This document shows positions 33,471-41,189 of a stretch of DNA of 64,000 nt, piece after piece (position 1 is the stretch's first letter; each line of letters begins with the position of its first letter). The notes beneath the pieces were generated by a model, which did not search any database, was not told where the DNA came from, and saw only the letters and a program-made list of their open reading frames with translations. Both the position numbers and the translations under genes were made by a program. The stretch covers positions 1 through 64,000 of the IMG/VR virus record IMGVR_UViG_3300042691_018527; one strand, written 5' to 3'. Origin of the DNA: a virus.

Positions 33471-34376
33471 ATGAAAAAAATTAAAATAAACTTTGTAGAT
33501 TTTTGGCCCAATCTTATTAAAGATGACAATTATTTTTATAATTTGTTAAAAACAAAATATGATGTAGAAATAGATGAAGTAAATCCTGATGTTTTGTTTT
33601 TTTCGGTTGATTATGGTAATGCCAGAGAAAGAGATCGTTATAAAAATTGTTTAAAAGTGTTTTATACGGGAGAAGATGCAGCCCCCAACTGGAATGAATG
33701 TGATTTAGCATACACATTCAGACACTCGTCCGACCCTAGAGAATATAGACTTCCGCTATGGGCATTATACTTTAATTGGTTTAACAGACCATATAACGAT
33801 GATAGAGATCAAGCATTGTTATGGGACATGAAAGACTTTTTAAATAAGCCCACACAGGTTAATAAACCAAATTTTTGTGGATTTATTAATATGCAACCTA
33901 AAGGAAAACGAGTTGAGTTTGTTCCAAAACTAATGAATTACAAAAAAGTAGATTGTGCTGGTCCGTTATACCACAATACACCATATGTTATTACAGATAG
34001 TCGTGGAAATTTAGCTAGAGGTGATCAAAAATATAAAGTTGATTGGTTATCTTCTTATAAGTTTTCAGTTTCAATGGAAAATTGTTGTTCGCTAGGATAT
34101 TGTACTGAAAAAATAATACATGCTATGTTTGCCAACTGTATTCCAATTTATTGGGGTTCAGAATCTGTTAATCAAGATTTTAATGAAAATTCTTTTATAA
34201 ATTGTCATAATTTTTCTTCTGATGAAGAAGTTATAGAAAAAATTAAAGAACTAGATTCAGATAATAGAAAATATGCAAAAATGTTAATGGGAGAACCTTG
34301 GTTTAATGATAATAAAATACCAGATTTTGTTCAACCTGATTCTGTTTTGACTTTACTTTCAAACAAATTAGATTAA
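33471..34376 (+). CDS. Alpha-1,3-fucosyltransferase-like (GT10)
   Basis: A 301-residue enzyme. The family signature is strong: KVFYTGEDAAPNWNECDLAYTF (acceptor domain), KFSVSMENCCSLGYCTEKIIHAMFANCIPIYWGS (donor-binding domain; usually FENS-x-x-x-GYVTEK). GT10 enzymes move L-fucose from GDP-fucose to N-acetylglucosamine-containing glycans. No GDP-fucose pathway gene is visible, so the donor would come from the host or differ. Length fits bacterial GT10 members without a heptad tail. Confidence 0.85.
   Translation: MKKIKINFVDFWPNLIKDDNYFYNLLKTKYDVEIDEVNPDVLFFSVDYGNARERDRYKNCLKVFYTGEDAAPNWNECDLAYTFRHSSDPREYRLPLWALYFNWFNRPYNDDRDQALLWDMKDFLNKPTQVNKPNFCGFINMQPKGKRVEFVPKLMNYKKVDCAGPLYHNTPYVITDSRGNLARGDQKYKVDWLSSYKFSVSMENCCSLGYCTEKIIHAMFANCIPIYWGSESVNQDFNENSFINCHNFSSDEEVIEKIKELDSDNRKYAKMLMGEPWFNDNKIPDFVQPDSVLTLLSNKLD
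34347..34374 (+). promoter_or_regulatory. Sigma70-like promoter inside the fucosyltransferase end
   Basis: TTGACT (34347-34352), 16-nt spacer, TAGATT (34369-34374), 11 nt to ATG 34386. It overlaps the last codons of the upstream gene and would drive the small gene at 34386 and the genes after it. Confidence 0.4.
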
Positions 34377-34385
34377 TATATATTT

Positions 34386-34514
34386 ATGAGTACAGATTTT
34401 GATGAAAATGATTTTAGAAAATATAAAAATGATTGTAGTGTTTTTATAGAAACTGGTTCTAATATTGAGTACTATAAATCTTCAAACGAAAACGTTTTCT
34501 TAATTTCTGTGTAA
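34386..34514 (+). CDS. 42-residue protein coupled to a GT25 gene
   Basis: A short reading frame from ATG 34386 to TAA 34514, whose stop overlaps the next start (TAATG). It is acidic and polar and ends VFIETGSNIEYYKSSNENVFLISV in part, where FIETGSN recalls the first strand of FkbM-type methyltransferases. It could be a leader peptide for coupling, or the remnant of a methyltransferase N-terminus. No function is assigned. Confidence 0.5.
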   Translation: MSTDFDENDFRKYKNDCSVFIETGSNIEYYKSSNENVFLISV

Positions 34515-35224
34515 TGAAACCAGATAAGATATACATTGTTCATTATACAAAATTAAAAGACAGATATGATACTTTAGTTCCGTTTTTAGAAAACTGCAAA
34601 ATACCTTATGAGTTTATAACTGAATTTGACCAAGAAGTTTTAGACGAGAAAGTATTAAATAATTTTTATAATCCAGACAAACAAAAATTTGAAAATAAAA
34701 TTAAAAACTTATGGGACTTGAACATCCATAAGTTTCGTCATTTAAATAAACCAGAAATTTCATGCACAATAAAACATCTAGTTGCAATTAAAAAATTATC
34801 ACAAGAATGTAAAAATTTTGGTCTAATCTTAGAAGATGACGTTTTGTTTTATGATAATTTTAATAAAAATTATAAAACATATATTGAAAACACACCAGCA
34901 GATTGGGATTCAATTTTTTTGGGTGACGGTTGCGGTATAAATTTTCAAAATGAATCTATAATAAAAAGTAAAAGAATAAACGATAATTTATTTTTAATGC
35001 CACATCCAGCAACTAACTGCGCAGAGGCATATTTACTAAAACCAGATATAGCTAATAAAATTTATGAATCTTCTATCCCGTTTCAGTTAGTATCCGATTG
35101 GGAATTAGCGTATCAGTTTTTTAAATTAGATGCTAAAGTTTATTGGTGGTATCCATCCTTAGTAACACAAGGATCTAGAAATGGAAAATATAATTCAACG
35201 TTAGATTTAGGTCAACGACTATGA
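34514..35224 (+). CDS. Glycosyltransferase family 25-like, second copy
   Basis: A 236-residue protein. KIYIVHYTKLKDRYDTLVPFL at residues 5-25, SCTIKHLVAIKKL then FGLILEDDVLFYDNF (EDD at about residue 116), and SIFLGDGCGIN then AYLLKPDIANKI follow the GT25 order. VYWWYPSLVTQGSRNGKY near the end resembles the VRCLWSGHPIKQGSETGKYTS ending of the other GT25 gene, so the two are paralogues. The end overlaps the next gene by 4 bp. Confidence 0.8.
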   Translation: MKPDKIYIVHYTKLKDRYDTLVPFLENCKIPYEFITEFDQEVLDEKVLNNFYNPDKQKFENKIKNLWDLNIHKFRHLNKPEISCTIKHLVAIKKLSQECKNFGLILEDDVLFYDNFNKNYKTYIENTPADWDSIFLGDGCGINFQNESIIKSKRINDNLFLMPHPATNCAEAYLLKPDIANKIYESSIPFQLVSDWELAYQFFKLDAKVYWWYPSLVTQGSRNGKYNSTLDLGQRL

Positions 35225-36309
35225 AAAAAATAGCATTTATTAAATTCGCAGGAATGGCATCTGGTGGTATTGAAAAATATCTTCAAACCATTGCAATCTT
35301 GTTAAAACAACAAAATCACCACGTTGATTTTTATTACACAAACGCAGCACCCTTTACGAATGGTTGGAAACACCCAGAAAATAGTGAAGAAAGAAGAAAA
35401 TACGTAAAAGCTAACGGAATTAATACAATTGAAGTTCATGTTGATTACAAGATAGGAGAAAGAGAGCCTTATGAATGGGTTGGTACTAATTTTTGGGATA
35501 TTTTTGATGAAAAAGAATACGATTTTATACAAACCGGAAGAGGTGGATATCCAGAATACCCATTTAATTTAATTAATGAATGTAGTATAATTGACAGTAT
35601 TCATAGTTTTACTGGAGAAGACAAACCAAATATCAAGAAAGCAATATTATTATGTAAATGGCAAGCTGATAGATGGGCAAATAGCGGAGGAAACATTAAT
35701 AAAGCTGAAATAATACCATCGATTGTATATGTTCCAGAGAAAAAGAAATCATCACTAAGAGAAGTATTAAACATTCCAGATGATATGTTCATATATGGTT
35801 TTCATCAAGCAAATAGAGAAGATATTTTTTCACCAGTATCGTTATTATCATATGCTCAAGTACAAAACGACAAAACATGTTTTGTTATATTGGGTGGAAG
35901 TCAACAACACGTTAACTTAGCAAAACAATTAAACTTAAAAAACATGTATTTCTTAGAATTTACAAGTTCTACCGAAGATATTCATGATTTTTTATCCGGA
36001 ATAGATGTTTTTGCACACGCAAGATCTGATGGTGAAGTATGTTCTGCTTCGATTATAGAAGCAATGTATCACGGAAAGCCAGTTATAAGTCATCCAGCAT
36101 TAAACATGGGACATGCTGAACAAATAGATGGGTGTGGAAAGGTTTGCAATTCTTTAGAAGAATATGTAAACGAAATGAAACTTTTAAAAAATGAAAAAAA
36201 TTATTATTCTGAAAAATCAGAAAAAACATTAGATCGTTATAATGAAAAATACAATTATAAAAAAGTTGAAAAGGCTATAATAGACTTATATAACAATATT
36301 GAAAATTGA
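35221..36309 (+). CDS. GT-B glycosyltransferase, family 4 type
   Basis: A 362-residue enzyme. The N-terminal Rossmann lobe starts IAFIKFAGMASGGIEKYLQTIA, the usual G-G-x-E/K acceptor loop. The C-terminal lobe has FVILGGS, FLEFTSSTEDIHDFLSGIDVFAHARSDGEVCSASIIEAMYHGKPVISHP, in which the E-x(7)-E-like donor site is recognisable in SDGEVCSASIIEAM. It is the only clear GT4 member inside the island and may act on the same chain as the GT2/GT25 enzymes. Confidence 0.85.
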   Translation: MKKIAFIKFAGMASGGIEKYLQTIAILLKQQNHHVDFYYTNAAPFTNGWKHPENSEERRKYVKANGINTIEVHVDYKIGEREPYEWVGTNFWDIFDEKEYDFIQTGRGGYPEYPFNLINECSIIDSIHSFTGEDKPNIKKAILLCKWQADRWANSGGNINKAEIIPSIVYVPEKKKSSLREVLNIPDDMFIYGFHQANREDIFSPVSLLSYAQVQNDKTCFVILGGSQQHVNLAKQLNLKNMYFLEFTSSTEDIHDFLSGIDVFAHARSDGEVCSASIIEAMYHGKPVISHPALNMGHAEQIDGCGKVCNSLEEYVNEMKLLKNEKNYYSEKSEKTLDRYNEKYNYKKVEKAIIDLYNNIEN

Positions 36310-36333
36310 CTTTTAAAAATTATTTATTAATAT
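36306..36333 (+). promoter_or_regulatory. Sigma70-like promoter within the island
   Basis: TTGACT (36306-36311) overlaps the upstream stop codon; 16-nt spacer; TAATAT (36328-36333); 6 nt to ATG 36340. The expected start point falls on the ATG. It would drive the methyltransferase and heptose half of the island. Confidence 0.55.
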
Positions 36334-36339
36334 TAATCT

Positions 36340-37005
36340 ATGACATTAGAACAAAAAATTGACGAAATCGAATATCGATTAAAAACAGAATCAAAGATAA
36401 TGGCAAAACATGATTACCATGAAACGTTTCATTTAGCTTGTACGGAATATGTTAAACTAGATGGTCTTTGGATGGAATTTGGTGTATTTACTGGTAGGAG
36501 TATTGAACAATTTTCAAGAAAAGCACCACTCATATATGGTTTTGATTGTTTCGATGGACTACCAGAGTATTGGGACGAAAATAATCCAAAGGGTTGTTAT
36601 GGTTTAGGTGGTCAAATTCCACCAGGTTATATCGTTGGTGAAAATCATTCAATGTTTAATAGCAATCTTCCAACAAATTGGAAGCCTTGGCCAGAAAATG
36701 TTAAATTGATTAAAGGGTATTTTGAAGATACACTTCCAGTTTTTTTAAAAAAATTTGAAGGTGATGTTTCTTTTGTACACATTGATGGTGATTTATATTC
36801 ATCCGCAAAAACAGTTTTGGATAATTTAAAACCAAGATTTAAAAAAGGTTCTATATTATTATTCGATGAAATTGTAGATTATGAAGCTTACAGAGAACAT
36901 GAAATAAAAGCATTTGCCGAGTTCCTATTGGATACTGGGTTTGATTATACACCACTTTTGTATCAAAATTTAGGATATAGTCAAGGTCTATTTGAACTAA
37001 AATAA
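36340..37005 (+). CDS. TylF/MycF-like O-methyltransferase
   Basis: A 221-residue SAM-dependent methyltransferase. LWMEFGVFTGRSIEQFSRKAP (motif I, E-F-G-V-x-x-G-x-S), YGFDCFDGLPEYW (F-D-x-F-x-G-L-P) and FVHIDGDLYSSAKTVLDNL (H-I-D-x-D-x-Y) are the TylF hallmarks, including Asp residues that bind metal. ILLFDEIVDYEAYREHEIKAFAEF follows. Members methylate sugar hydroxyls in macrolides and polysaccharides. Confidence 0.85.
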   Translation: MTLEQKIDEIEYRLKTESKIMAKHDYHETFHLACTEYVKLDGLWMEFGVFTGRSIEQFSRKAPLIYGFDCFDGLPEYWDENNPKGCYGLGGQIPPGYIVGENHSMFNSNLPTNWKPWPENVKLIKGYFEDTLPVFLKKFEGDVSFVHIDGDLYSSAKTVLDNLKPRFKKGSILLFDEIVDYEAYREHEIKAFAEFLLDTGFDYTPLLYQNLGYSQGLFELK

Positions 37006-37006
37006 A

Positions 37007-37645
37007 ATGTATTCATTAAACAACTTGGATGAAAAATTATTAAAATATTTAAATTTTAATAATGGATTCTTTATAGAAGCTGGTGCAAATGATGGCATTA
37101 GTCAGTCGAATACTTTGATGTATGAGCAGAAATTCAATTGGTCTGGTTTACTAGTTGAACCTTCTTTCATAAAATATGAAGAATGTAAGAAAAATAGACC
37201 AAACTGCATAGTTGAAAACTATGCACTTGTTAATGAAAATTATAAAGAGAAAACAATTTACGGTGATTTCGATTACTTTGAAAAACACCAGTCTTTATGT
37301 GGTCAAATTACAAGAAAAGAAGAATATTTCGATGATGATCTAAAGTGGAACCTAGACGAAAAAAATAAAAACAGCAAGATAATAGAAGTTCCTTGTGCAA
37401 CACTAAACTCTATTTTAGAAAAACATAACATAAACCATATAGATTTTTTTAGTTTGGATGTTGAAGGTTATGAAATAGAAGTTTTAAGCGGCTTTAATGT
37501 TCAAAAATACAAACCAAAATATTTTTTAATTGAAACTGGAAACGAATACAGATATAATACTATCTGTTCTTATATGTTTTCTAGAAATTATAAAATATTA
37601 GAAAACATATCGGACGTTGACACACTTTTTACATATGAAAACTGA
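37007..37645 (+). CDS. FkbM-family methyltransferase
   Basis: A 212-residue protein, 1 nt after the TylF-like gene. NGFFIEAGANDGISQSNTLMYE is a well-kept motif I (F-I-E-x-G-A-N-D-G), WSGLLVEPSFIKYEEC is motif II, and HIDFFSLDVEGYEIEVLSGF is the FkbM signature. It probably methylates a sugar in the structure made by this island. The downstream SIS gene starts 11 bp before its stop. Confidence 0.85.
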   Translation: MYSLNNLDEKLLKYLNFNNGFFIEAGANDGISQSNTLMYEQKFNWSGLLVEPSFIKYEECKKNRPNCIVENYALVNENYKEKTIYGDFDYFEKHQSLCGQITRKEEYFDDDLKWNLDEKNKNSKIIEVPCATLNSILEKHNINHIDFFSLDVEGYEIEVLSGFNVQKYKPKYFLIETGNEYRYNTICSYMFSRNYKILENISDVDTLFTYEN

Positions 37646-38198
37646 AAAATATATATTGAAATATTTTAGTGAAATTAAACAAATAATAGATTCTATAAAG
37701 ATAGCTGAAATAGATAATTTTATTAACGTAATAAAAAATATAAAACAATCTAATGGTAGACTTTTTGTTTTAGGTGTTGGTGGAAGTGCTGCAAATGCAA
37801 GCCATGCTGTTAATGACTTTAGAAAAATCCTTAATATCGAAACATACGCTGTAACAGATAATGTTTCAGAATTAACGGCTAGAATAAATGACGAATCATG
37901 GGAAGTATCATATTTAAATTGGTTAAAAGGAAGTAAACTTTCATCTAAAGATGCCATTTTGGTTTTTTCTGTTGGTGGTGGATCACAAAACACATCTCAA
38001 AATCTTGTAATGGCAATGAAATATGCTAAAAAGATGAATAGTAAAATACTCTCCGTTGTTAGTAAAGATGGTGGATATGCTAAAAAATTATCAAATGCAT
38101 GTGTATTGATTCCTGTTATTGATGAAAAAAGAACAACCGCACATGCCGAAGAATGGCAAGGAATAATATTGCACTTAGTAGTAAATTATTTTTTATAA
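37635..38198 (+). CDS. gmhA: SIS-domain phosphosugar isomerase (GmhA-like)
   Basis: A 187-residue protein from ATG 37635 (MKTEKYILKYF); a TTG six codons upstream is less likely. LFVLGVGGSAANASHAVNDFRKIL fits the sedoheptulose-7-phosphate isomerase signature (G-N-G-G-S-A-x-x-A-x-H). AILVFSVGGGSQNTSQNLV corresponds to the phosphate loop, and TTAHAEEWQGIILHLVVNYF to the C-terminal helix. GmhA turns sedoheptulose 7-phosphate into heptose 7-phosphate, the first step of ADP/GDP-heptose synthesis. HddA-type kinase and nucleotidyltransferase genes lie downstream. Confidence 0.8.
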   Translation: MKTEKYILKYFSEIKQIIDSIKIAEIDNFINVIKNIKQSNGRLFVLGVGGSAANASHAVNDFRKILNIETYAVTDNVSELTARINDESWEVSYLNWLKGSKLSSKDAILVFSVGGGSQNTSQNLVMAMKYAKKMNSKILSVVSKDGGYAKKLSNACVLIPVIDEKRTTAHAEEWQGIILHLVVNYFL

Positions 38199-38203
38199 TA
38201 TAA

Positions 38204-38779
38204 ATGAACAAAGTATTCATAGATTGTGGGTCTAATAAAGGACAAGGGTTTCGTTCATTTATTGAAAAATATAATATAGACGAATCTTGGATAATTGAAT
38301 TATATGAACCAAATCCACTATGTGATTTAAAAAACAATATAGCTGATTTAAATAATTCTTTAAACATATCAATATATGATTGTGCTATATTTGATTACAA
38401 TGGAAAAATAAAATTTTCTCAGTTTTTAGAAAACGACGAAGGTTCATCGGTAAATTGTTTAATGTCAAAAGGTGTATGTAGTGATGTAAATCATCCGTCT
38501 TATAGAAAGCATGACACAATAATAGAAGTTGAATGTAAAGATTTGTCTGATGTATTGAGCAGATATAATAAAAATGATTTCATTGTAGTTAAACTTGACA
38601 TAGAAGGTGCAGAATTTTCAACATTAAGAAAGTTATTAAAAACAAATTCAATTGAAAAAATTAATGACTTATGTGTTGAATGGCACACGGCATATGTAAA
38701 TAACGAAGATGATTCATCATGCAATGAATTAAAAACAAAAATAACAGAAAAAGGAATAAACTTATATGAATGGCATTAA
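38204..38779 (+). CDS. FkbM-family methyltransferase
   Basis: A 191-residue protein. KVFIDCGSNKGQGFRSFI is motif I (F-I-D-x-G-x-x-x-G), IIELYEPNPLC is motif II, and FIVVKLDIEGAEFSTLRKLL is the FkbM hallmark. The C-terminal CVEWHTAYV is a typical substrate-side segment. The end overlaps the transaldolase-like gene by 14 bp. It is the third FkbM-type gene of the island. Confidence 0.8.
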   Translation: MNKVFIDCGSNKGQGFRSFIEKYNIDESWIIELYEPNPLCDLKNNIADLNNSLNISIYDCAIFDYNGKIKFSQFLENDEGSSVNCLMSKGVCSDVNHPSYRKHDTIIEVECKDLSDVLSRYNKNDFIVVKLDIEGAEFSTLRKLLKTNSIEKINDLCVEWHTAYVNNEDDSSCNELKTKITEKGINLYEWH

Positions 38780-39473
38780 TATATACGCAGACACGTCGAA
38801 TATTAAAGAAATATTCGACATATACGAAAACAACAAACACATTACTGGATTTACAACAAATCCAAGTTTAATGAAAAAGGCGGGAATAACTGAGTACATT
38901 CCCTTCATTGAGGAAGTTACTAGTAAAATTTCAGATTTACCATTTTCATTTGAAATTTTTGCCGATGAACTAAATGAAATGGAGTATCAGATTAAAAAGA
39001 TATCCGAGTTTGGACAAAACATATACGTTAAAGTACCAATAACAAACACAAAAGGTGAAAGCACTGTTCCTTTAATTGAAAAAATGTCAAGCGAGGGAAT
39101 TAAAATCAATGTAACTGCTGTTTTTACAAAAAACCAAGTAGAAAATTTACTTAAAGATTTAATTAACACAAGAACACCAATGATAGTTTCTATTTTTGCT
39201 GGAAGAATTGCGGATACTGGTGTTAATCCGTGTCCATTAATTGAAGAAACGTCAAATTTGACTAGACCAACTGGTTTTATTAAAACATTATGGGCTAGTA
39301 CTCGCACTATATATAACGTTTACGAAGCACAAAATTCAAAATGTGATATTATAACCGTTACACCAGACTTAATACCTAAGTTAAATCTTAAAGATAAAAA
39401 TTTAGATGAATTTTCTTTAGAAACTGTTAAAATGTTTTATAACGACGCTATAAACGTTGGTTATAAACTATGA
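38766..39473 (+). CDS. Transaldolase/fructose-6-phosphate-aldolase-like enzyme
   Basis: A 235-residue TIM-barrel aldolase. NIYADTSNIKEI (Asp9), HITGFTTNPSLMKKAG (T-T-N-P) and IYVKVPIT with the Schiff-base candidate Lys89 are the family markers. GVNPCPLIEETSN and GFIKTLWASTRTIYNV follow, as in the TalC/FSA group, though it is slightly longer (usually about 215-220). In context it may supply sedoheptulose 7-phosphate to the neighbouring GmhA-like isomerase, or another aldol product. T4-like cyanophages also carry transaldolases, but in a carbon-metabolism role. Confidence 0.85.
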   Translation: MNGINIYADTSNIKEIFDIYENNKHITGFTTNPSLMKKAGITEYIPFIEEVTSKISDLPFSFEIFADELNEMEYQIKKISEFGQNIYVKVPITNTKGESTVPLIEKMSSEGIKINVTAVFTKNQVENLLKDLINTRTPMIVSIFAGRIADTGVNPCPLIEETSNLTRPTGFIKTLWASTRTIYNVYEAQNSKCDIITVTPDLIPKLNLKDKNLDEFSLETVKMFYNDAINVGYKL

Positions 39474-40453
39474 TATTAAGTAGAACACCTTTAAGAATTA
39501 CATTAGCTGGAGGCGGAACAGATTTACCTAGTTTTTATTCTAAAAATGAAGGATTTGTTGTGTCAATGGCAATCAACAAGTATATTTATTTAACTTTTAA
39601 AGAAGATTTTTTCGAGACAGATTTAAAATTAAGATACTCACACATAGAAATTGTTAAGAGTGTATATGAATTAAAAAACCATAGAGCAAAGGAAGCTCTT
39701 TTATTGCATAATATTAAAGATAGTTGTGAAATTAATTCTTGTGCTGATTTACCCTCAAACACAGGACTCGGTTCATCTGGTAGTTTTTTAGTTGGTTTGT
39801 TAAATTTGGTTAGAGAATACAAAAGATTAAACACAGAACCTAAAATTCTTGCAGATGAAGCATGTGATATTGAAATTAATCGTTTAAATGAACCAGTTGG
39901 TAAACAAGATCAATACATTGCTGCTTTTGGTGGACTTAGAATATTTGAAATAGATAAAAATGGAAACGTTTCAGTTAAAAATTTAGAAATTAATCAAAAC
40001 ACACTCAAAGAATTAATATCAAATACTTGTATTTATTTTTTGAATATTAAAAGAGATGCATCTGAAGTTTTAGTCGATCAAAAAAATTTAAAAGGAAATT
40101 CCGAAGAATTATTAAAAATAATCAAAGAACAAGCATATCAAACAGTTGAATATTTAAAAAATTCAGATCTGGATTCATATGGTAAAATAATGGATGACTA
40201 TTGGAATCTAAAAAAACAGTTATCAAATAAAATATCTGTTCCAATAGTTGATGAAATATATGAAACAGTAAAAAAAGATTTTAATGTTCTTGGAGGAAAA
40301 ATAATAGGTGCTGGTGGTGGTGGTTTTTTAATGTTATATTGCAACAAAAATCATTTAAAACTAGATGAATTTATGAAATCGGCTGGATATTCTAGATTAC
40401 ATTTCAATATAGATAACACAGGTTCTACAATTTTAGGAAATTTTTCTTGTTAA
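39470..40453 (+). CDS. hddA: GHMP kinase, D-glycero-D-manno-heptose 7-phosphate kinase (HddA-like)
   Basis: A 327-residue kinase. SRTPLRITLAGGGTDLPSFY at residues 4-23 and VVSMAINKYIYL are the HddA-type N-terminus; LPSNTGLGSSGSFLVGLL (about residue 97) is the GHMP phosphate loop; GGKIIGAGGGGFLMLY is motif 3. Length fits the family (about 330). HddA phosphorylates heptose 7-phosphate at C1 in the GDP-heptose branch. The start overlaps the transaldolase-like gene (ATGA), and the next gene begins 1 nt after its stop. Confidence 0.85.
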   Translation: MILSRTPLRITLAGGGTDLPSFYSKNEGFVVSMAINKYIYLTFKEDFFETDLKLRYSHIEIVKSVYELKNHRAKEALLLHNIKDSCEINSCADLPSNTGLGSSGSFLVGLLNLVREYKRLNTEPKILADEACDIEINRLNEPVGKQDQYIAAFGGLRIFEIDKNGNVSVKNLEINQNTLKELISNTCIYFLNIKRDASEVLVDQKNLKGNSEELLKIIKEQAYQTVEYLKNSDLDSYGKIMDDYWNLKKQLSNKISVPIVDEIYETVKKDFNVLGGKIIGAGGGGFLMLYCNKNHLKLDEFMKSAGYSRLHFNIDNTGSTILGNFSC

Positions 40454-40454
40454 C

Positions 40455-41189
40455 ATGATATATTGCTTTGATTTAGATAATACTTTATGTTTAACTGAAC
40501 ATAAAAAATACGCAGATGCAACACCAATTTTAAATAGAATACAACGAGTAAACGAGTTGTATGATAAAGGTGATTATATAAAGATATACACCGCAAGAGG
40601 AATGACAGAATTCTCTGGTTGTCTTCCTAAAATATTAGACAAATATTGGGTAATAACAAAGAACCAATTAACAAATTGGGGCGTAAAACACCATGAATTG
40701 ATATTAGGAAAACCATCATATGATTTTTTTGTAGACGATAAAGCATGTCACAGTGATTTTTATTTTAAACCTTTGAATAGAACATATGGTGTAATAATAG
40801 GATCTTTTGATGTTATACACCCTGGTTATGTAAAAGCATTTAGAGAAGCAAAGGAACACTGTACACATCTTACAGTTTTTTTACACGAAGACCCATCAAT
40901 TGATCGACCAAATAAAATCAAACCGGTTTTGTCGGTTAAAGAAAGAACAGAAATATTATTGGCAATCAAATATATTGATGATATTATACCATATAAGACA
41001 GAAGAAGAACTTCTATCTTTATTAGAACAAAATTTAGACATGATCAATATTAGATTTGTTGGAGATGATTACGAATTTAAAGATTTTACGGGTAAACATC
41101 TTAATATACCAATACACGTATTAAAAAGAGATCATGGATGGAGTTCAACAAAATATAAGAATTTAATTTATGAACAACTCAAAAAGTAA
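40455..41189 (+). CDS. HAD phosphatase-nucleotidyltransferase fusion
   Basis: A 244-residue bifunctional protein. Residues 1-110 are HAD-like: CFDLDNTLC (Asp6, Asp8), IYTARGM and FVDDKACHSDF. Residues 111-244 are a cytidylyltransferase-like domain: GSFDVIHPGYVKAF (116-129), SVKERTEIL, and HGWSSTKYKNLI. The usual HxGH motif is HPGY here, as Tyr125 replaces the second His. In heptose pathways a phosphatase (GmhB) and a nucleotidyltransferase (HldE-C/HddC) act after the kinase, so this fusion could supply both steps. The substrate is inferred. The end overlaps the epimerase gene by 20 bp. Confidence 0.8.
   Translation: MIYCFDLDNTLCLTEHKKYADATPILNRIQRVNELYDKGDYIKIYTARGMTEFSGCLPKILDKYWVITKNQLTNWGVKHHELILGKPSYDFFVDDKACHSDFYFKPLNRTYGVIIGSFDVIHPGYVKAFREAKEHCTHLTVFLHEDPSIDRPNKIKPVLSVKERTEILLAIKYIDDIIPYKTEEELLSLLEQNLDMINIRFVGDDYEFKDFTGKHLNIPIHVLKRDHGWSSTKYKNLIYEQLKK

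Noticed and set aside
38766-39473. Transaldolase-like gene as a cyanophage carbon-metabolism gene
   Set aside because: No photosynthesis or pentose-phosphate genes accompany it; the neighbours are heptose and glycan genes.
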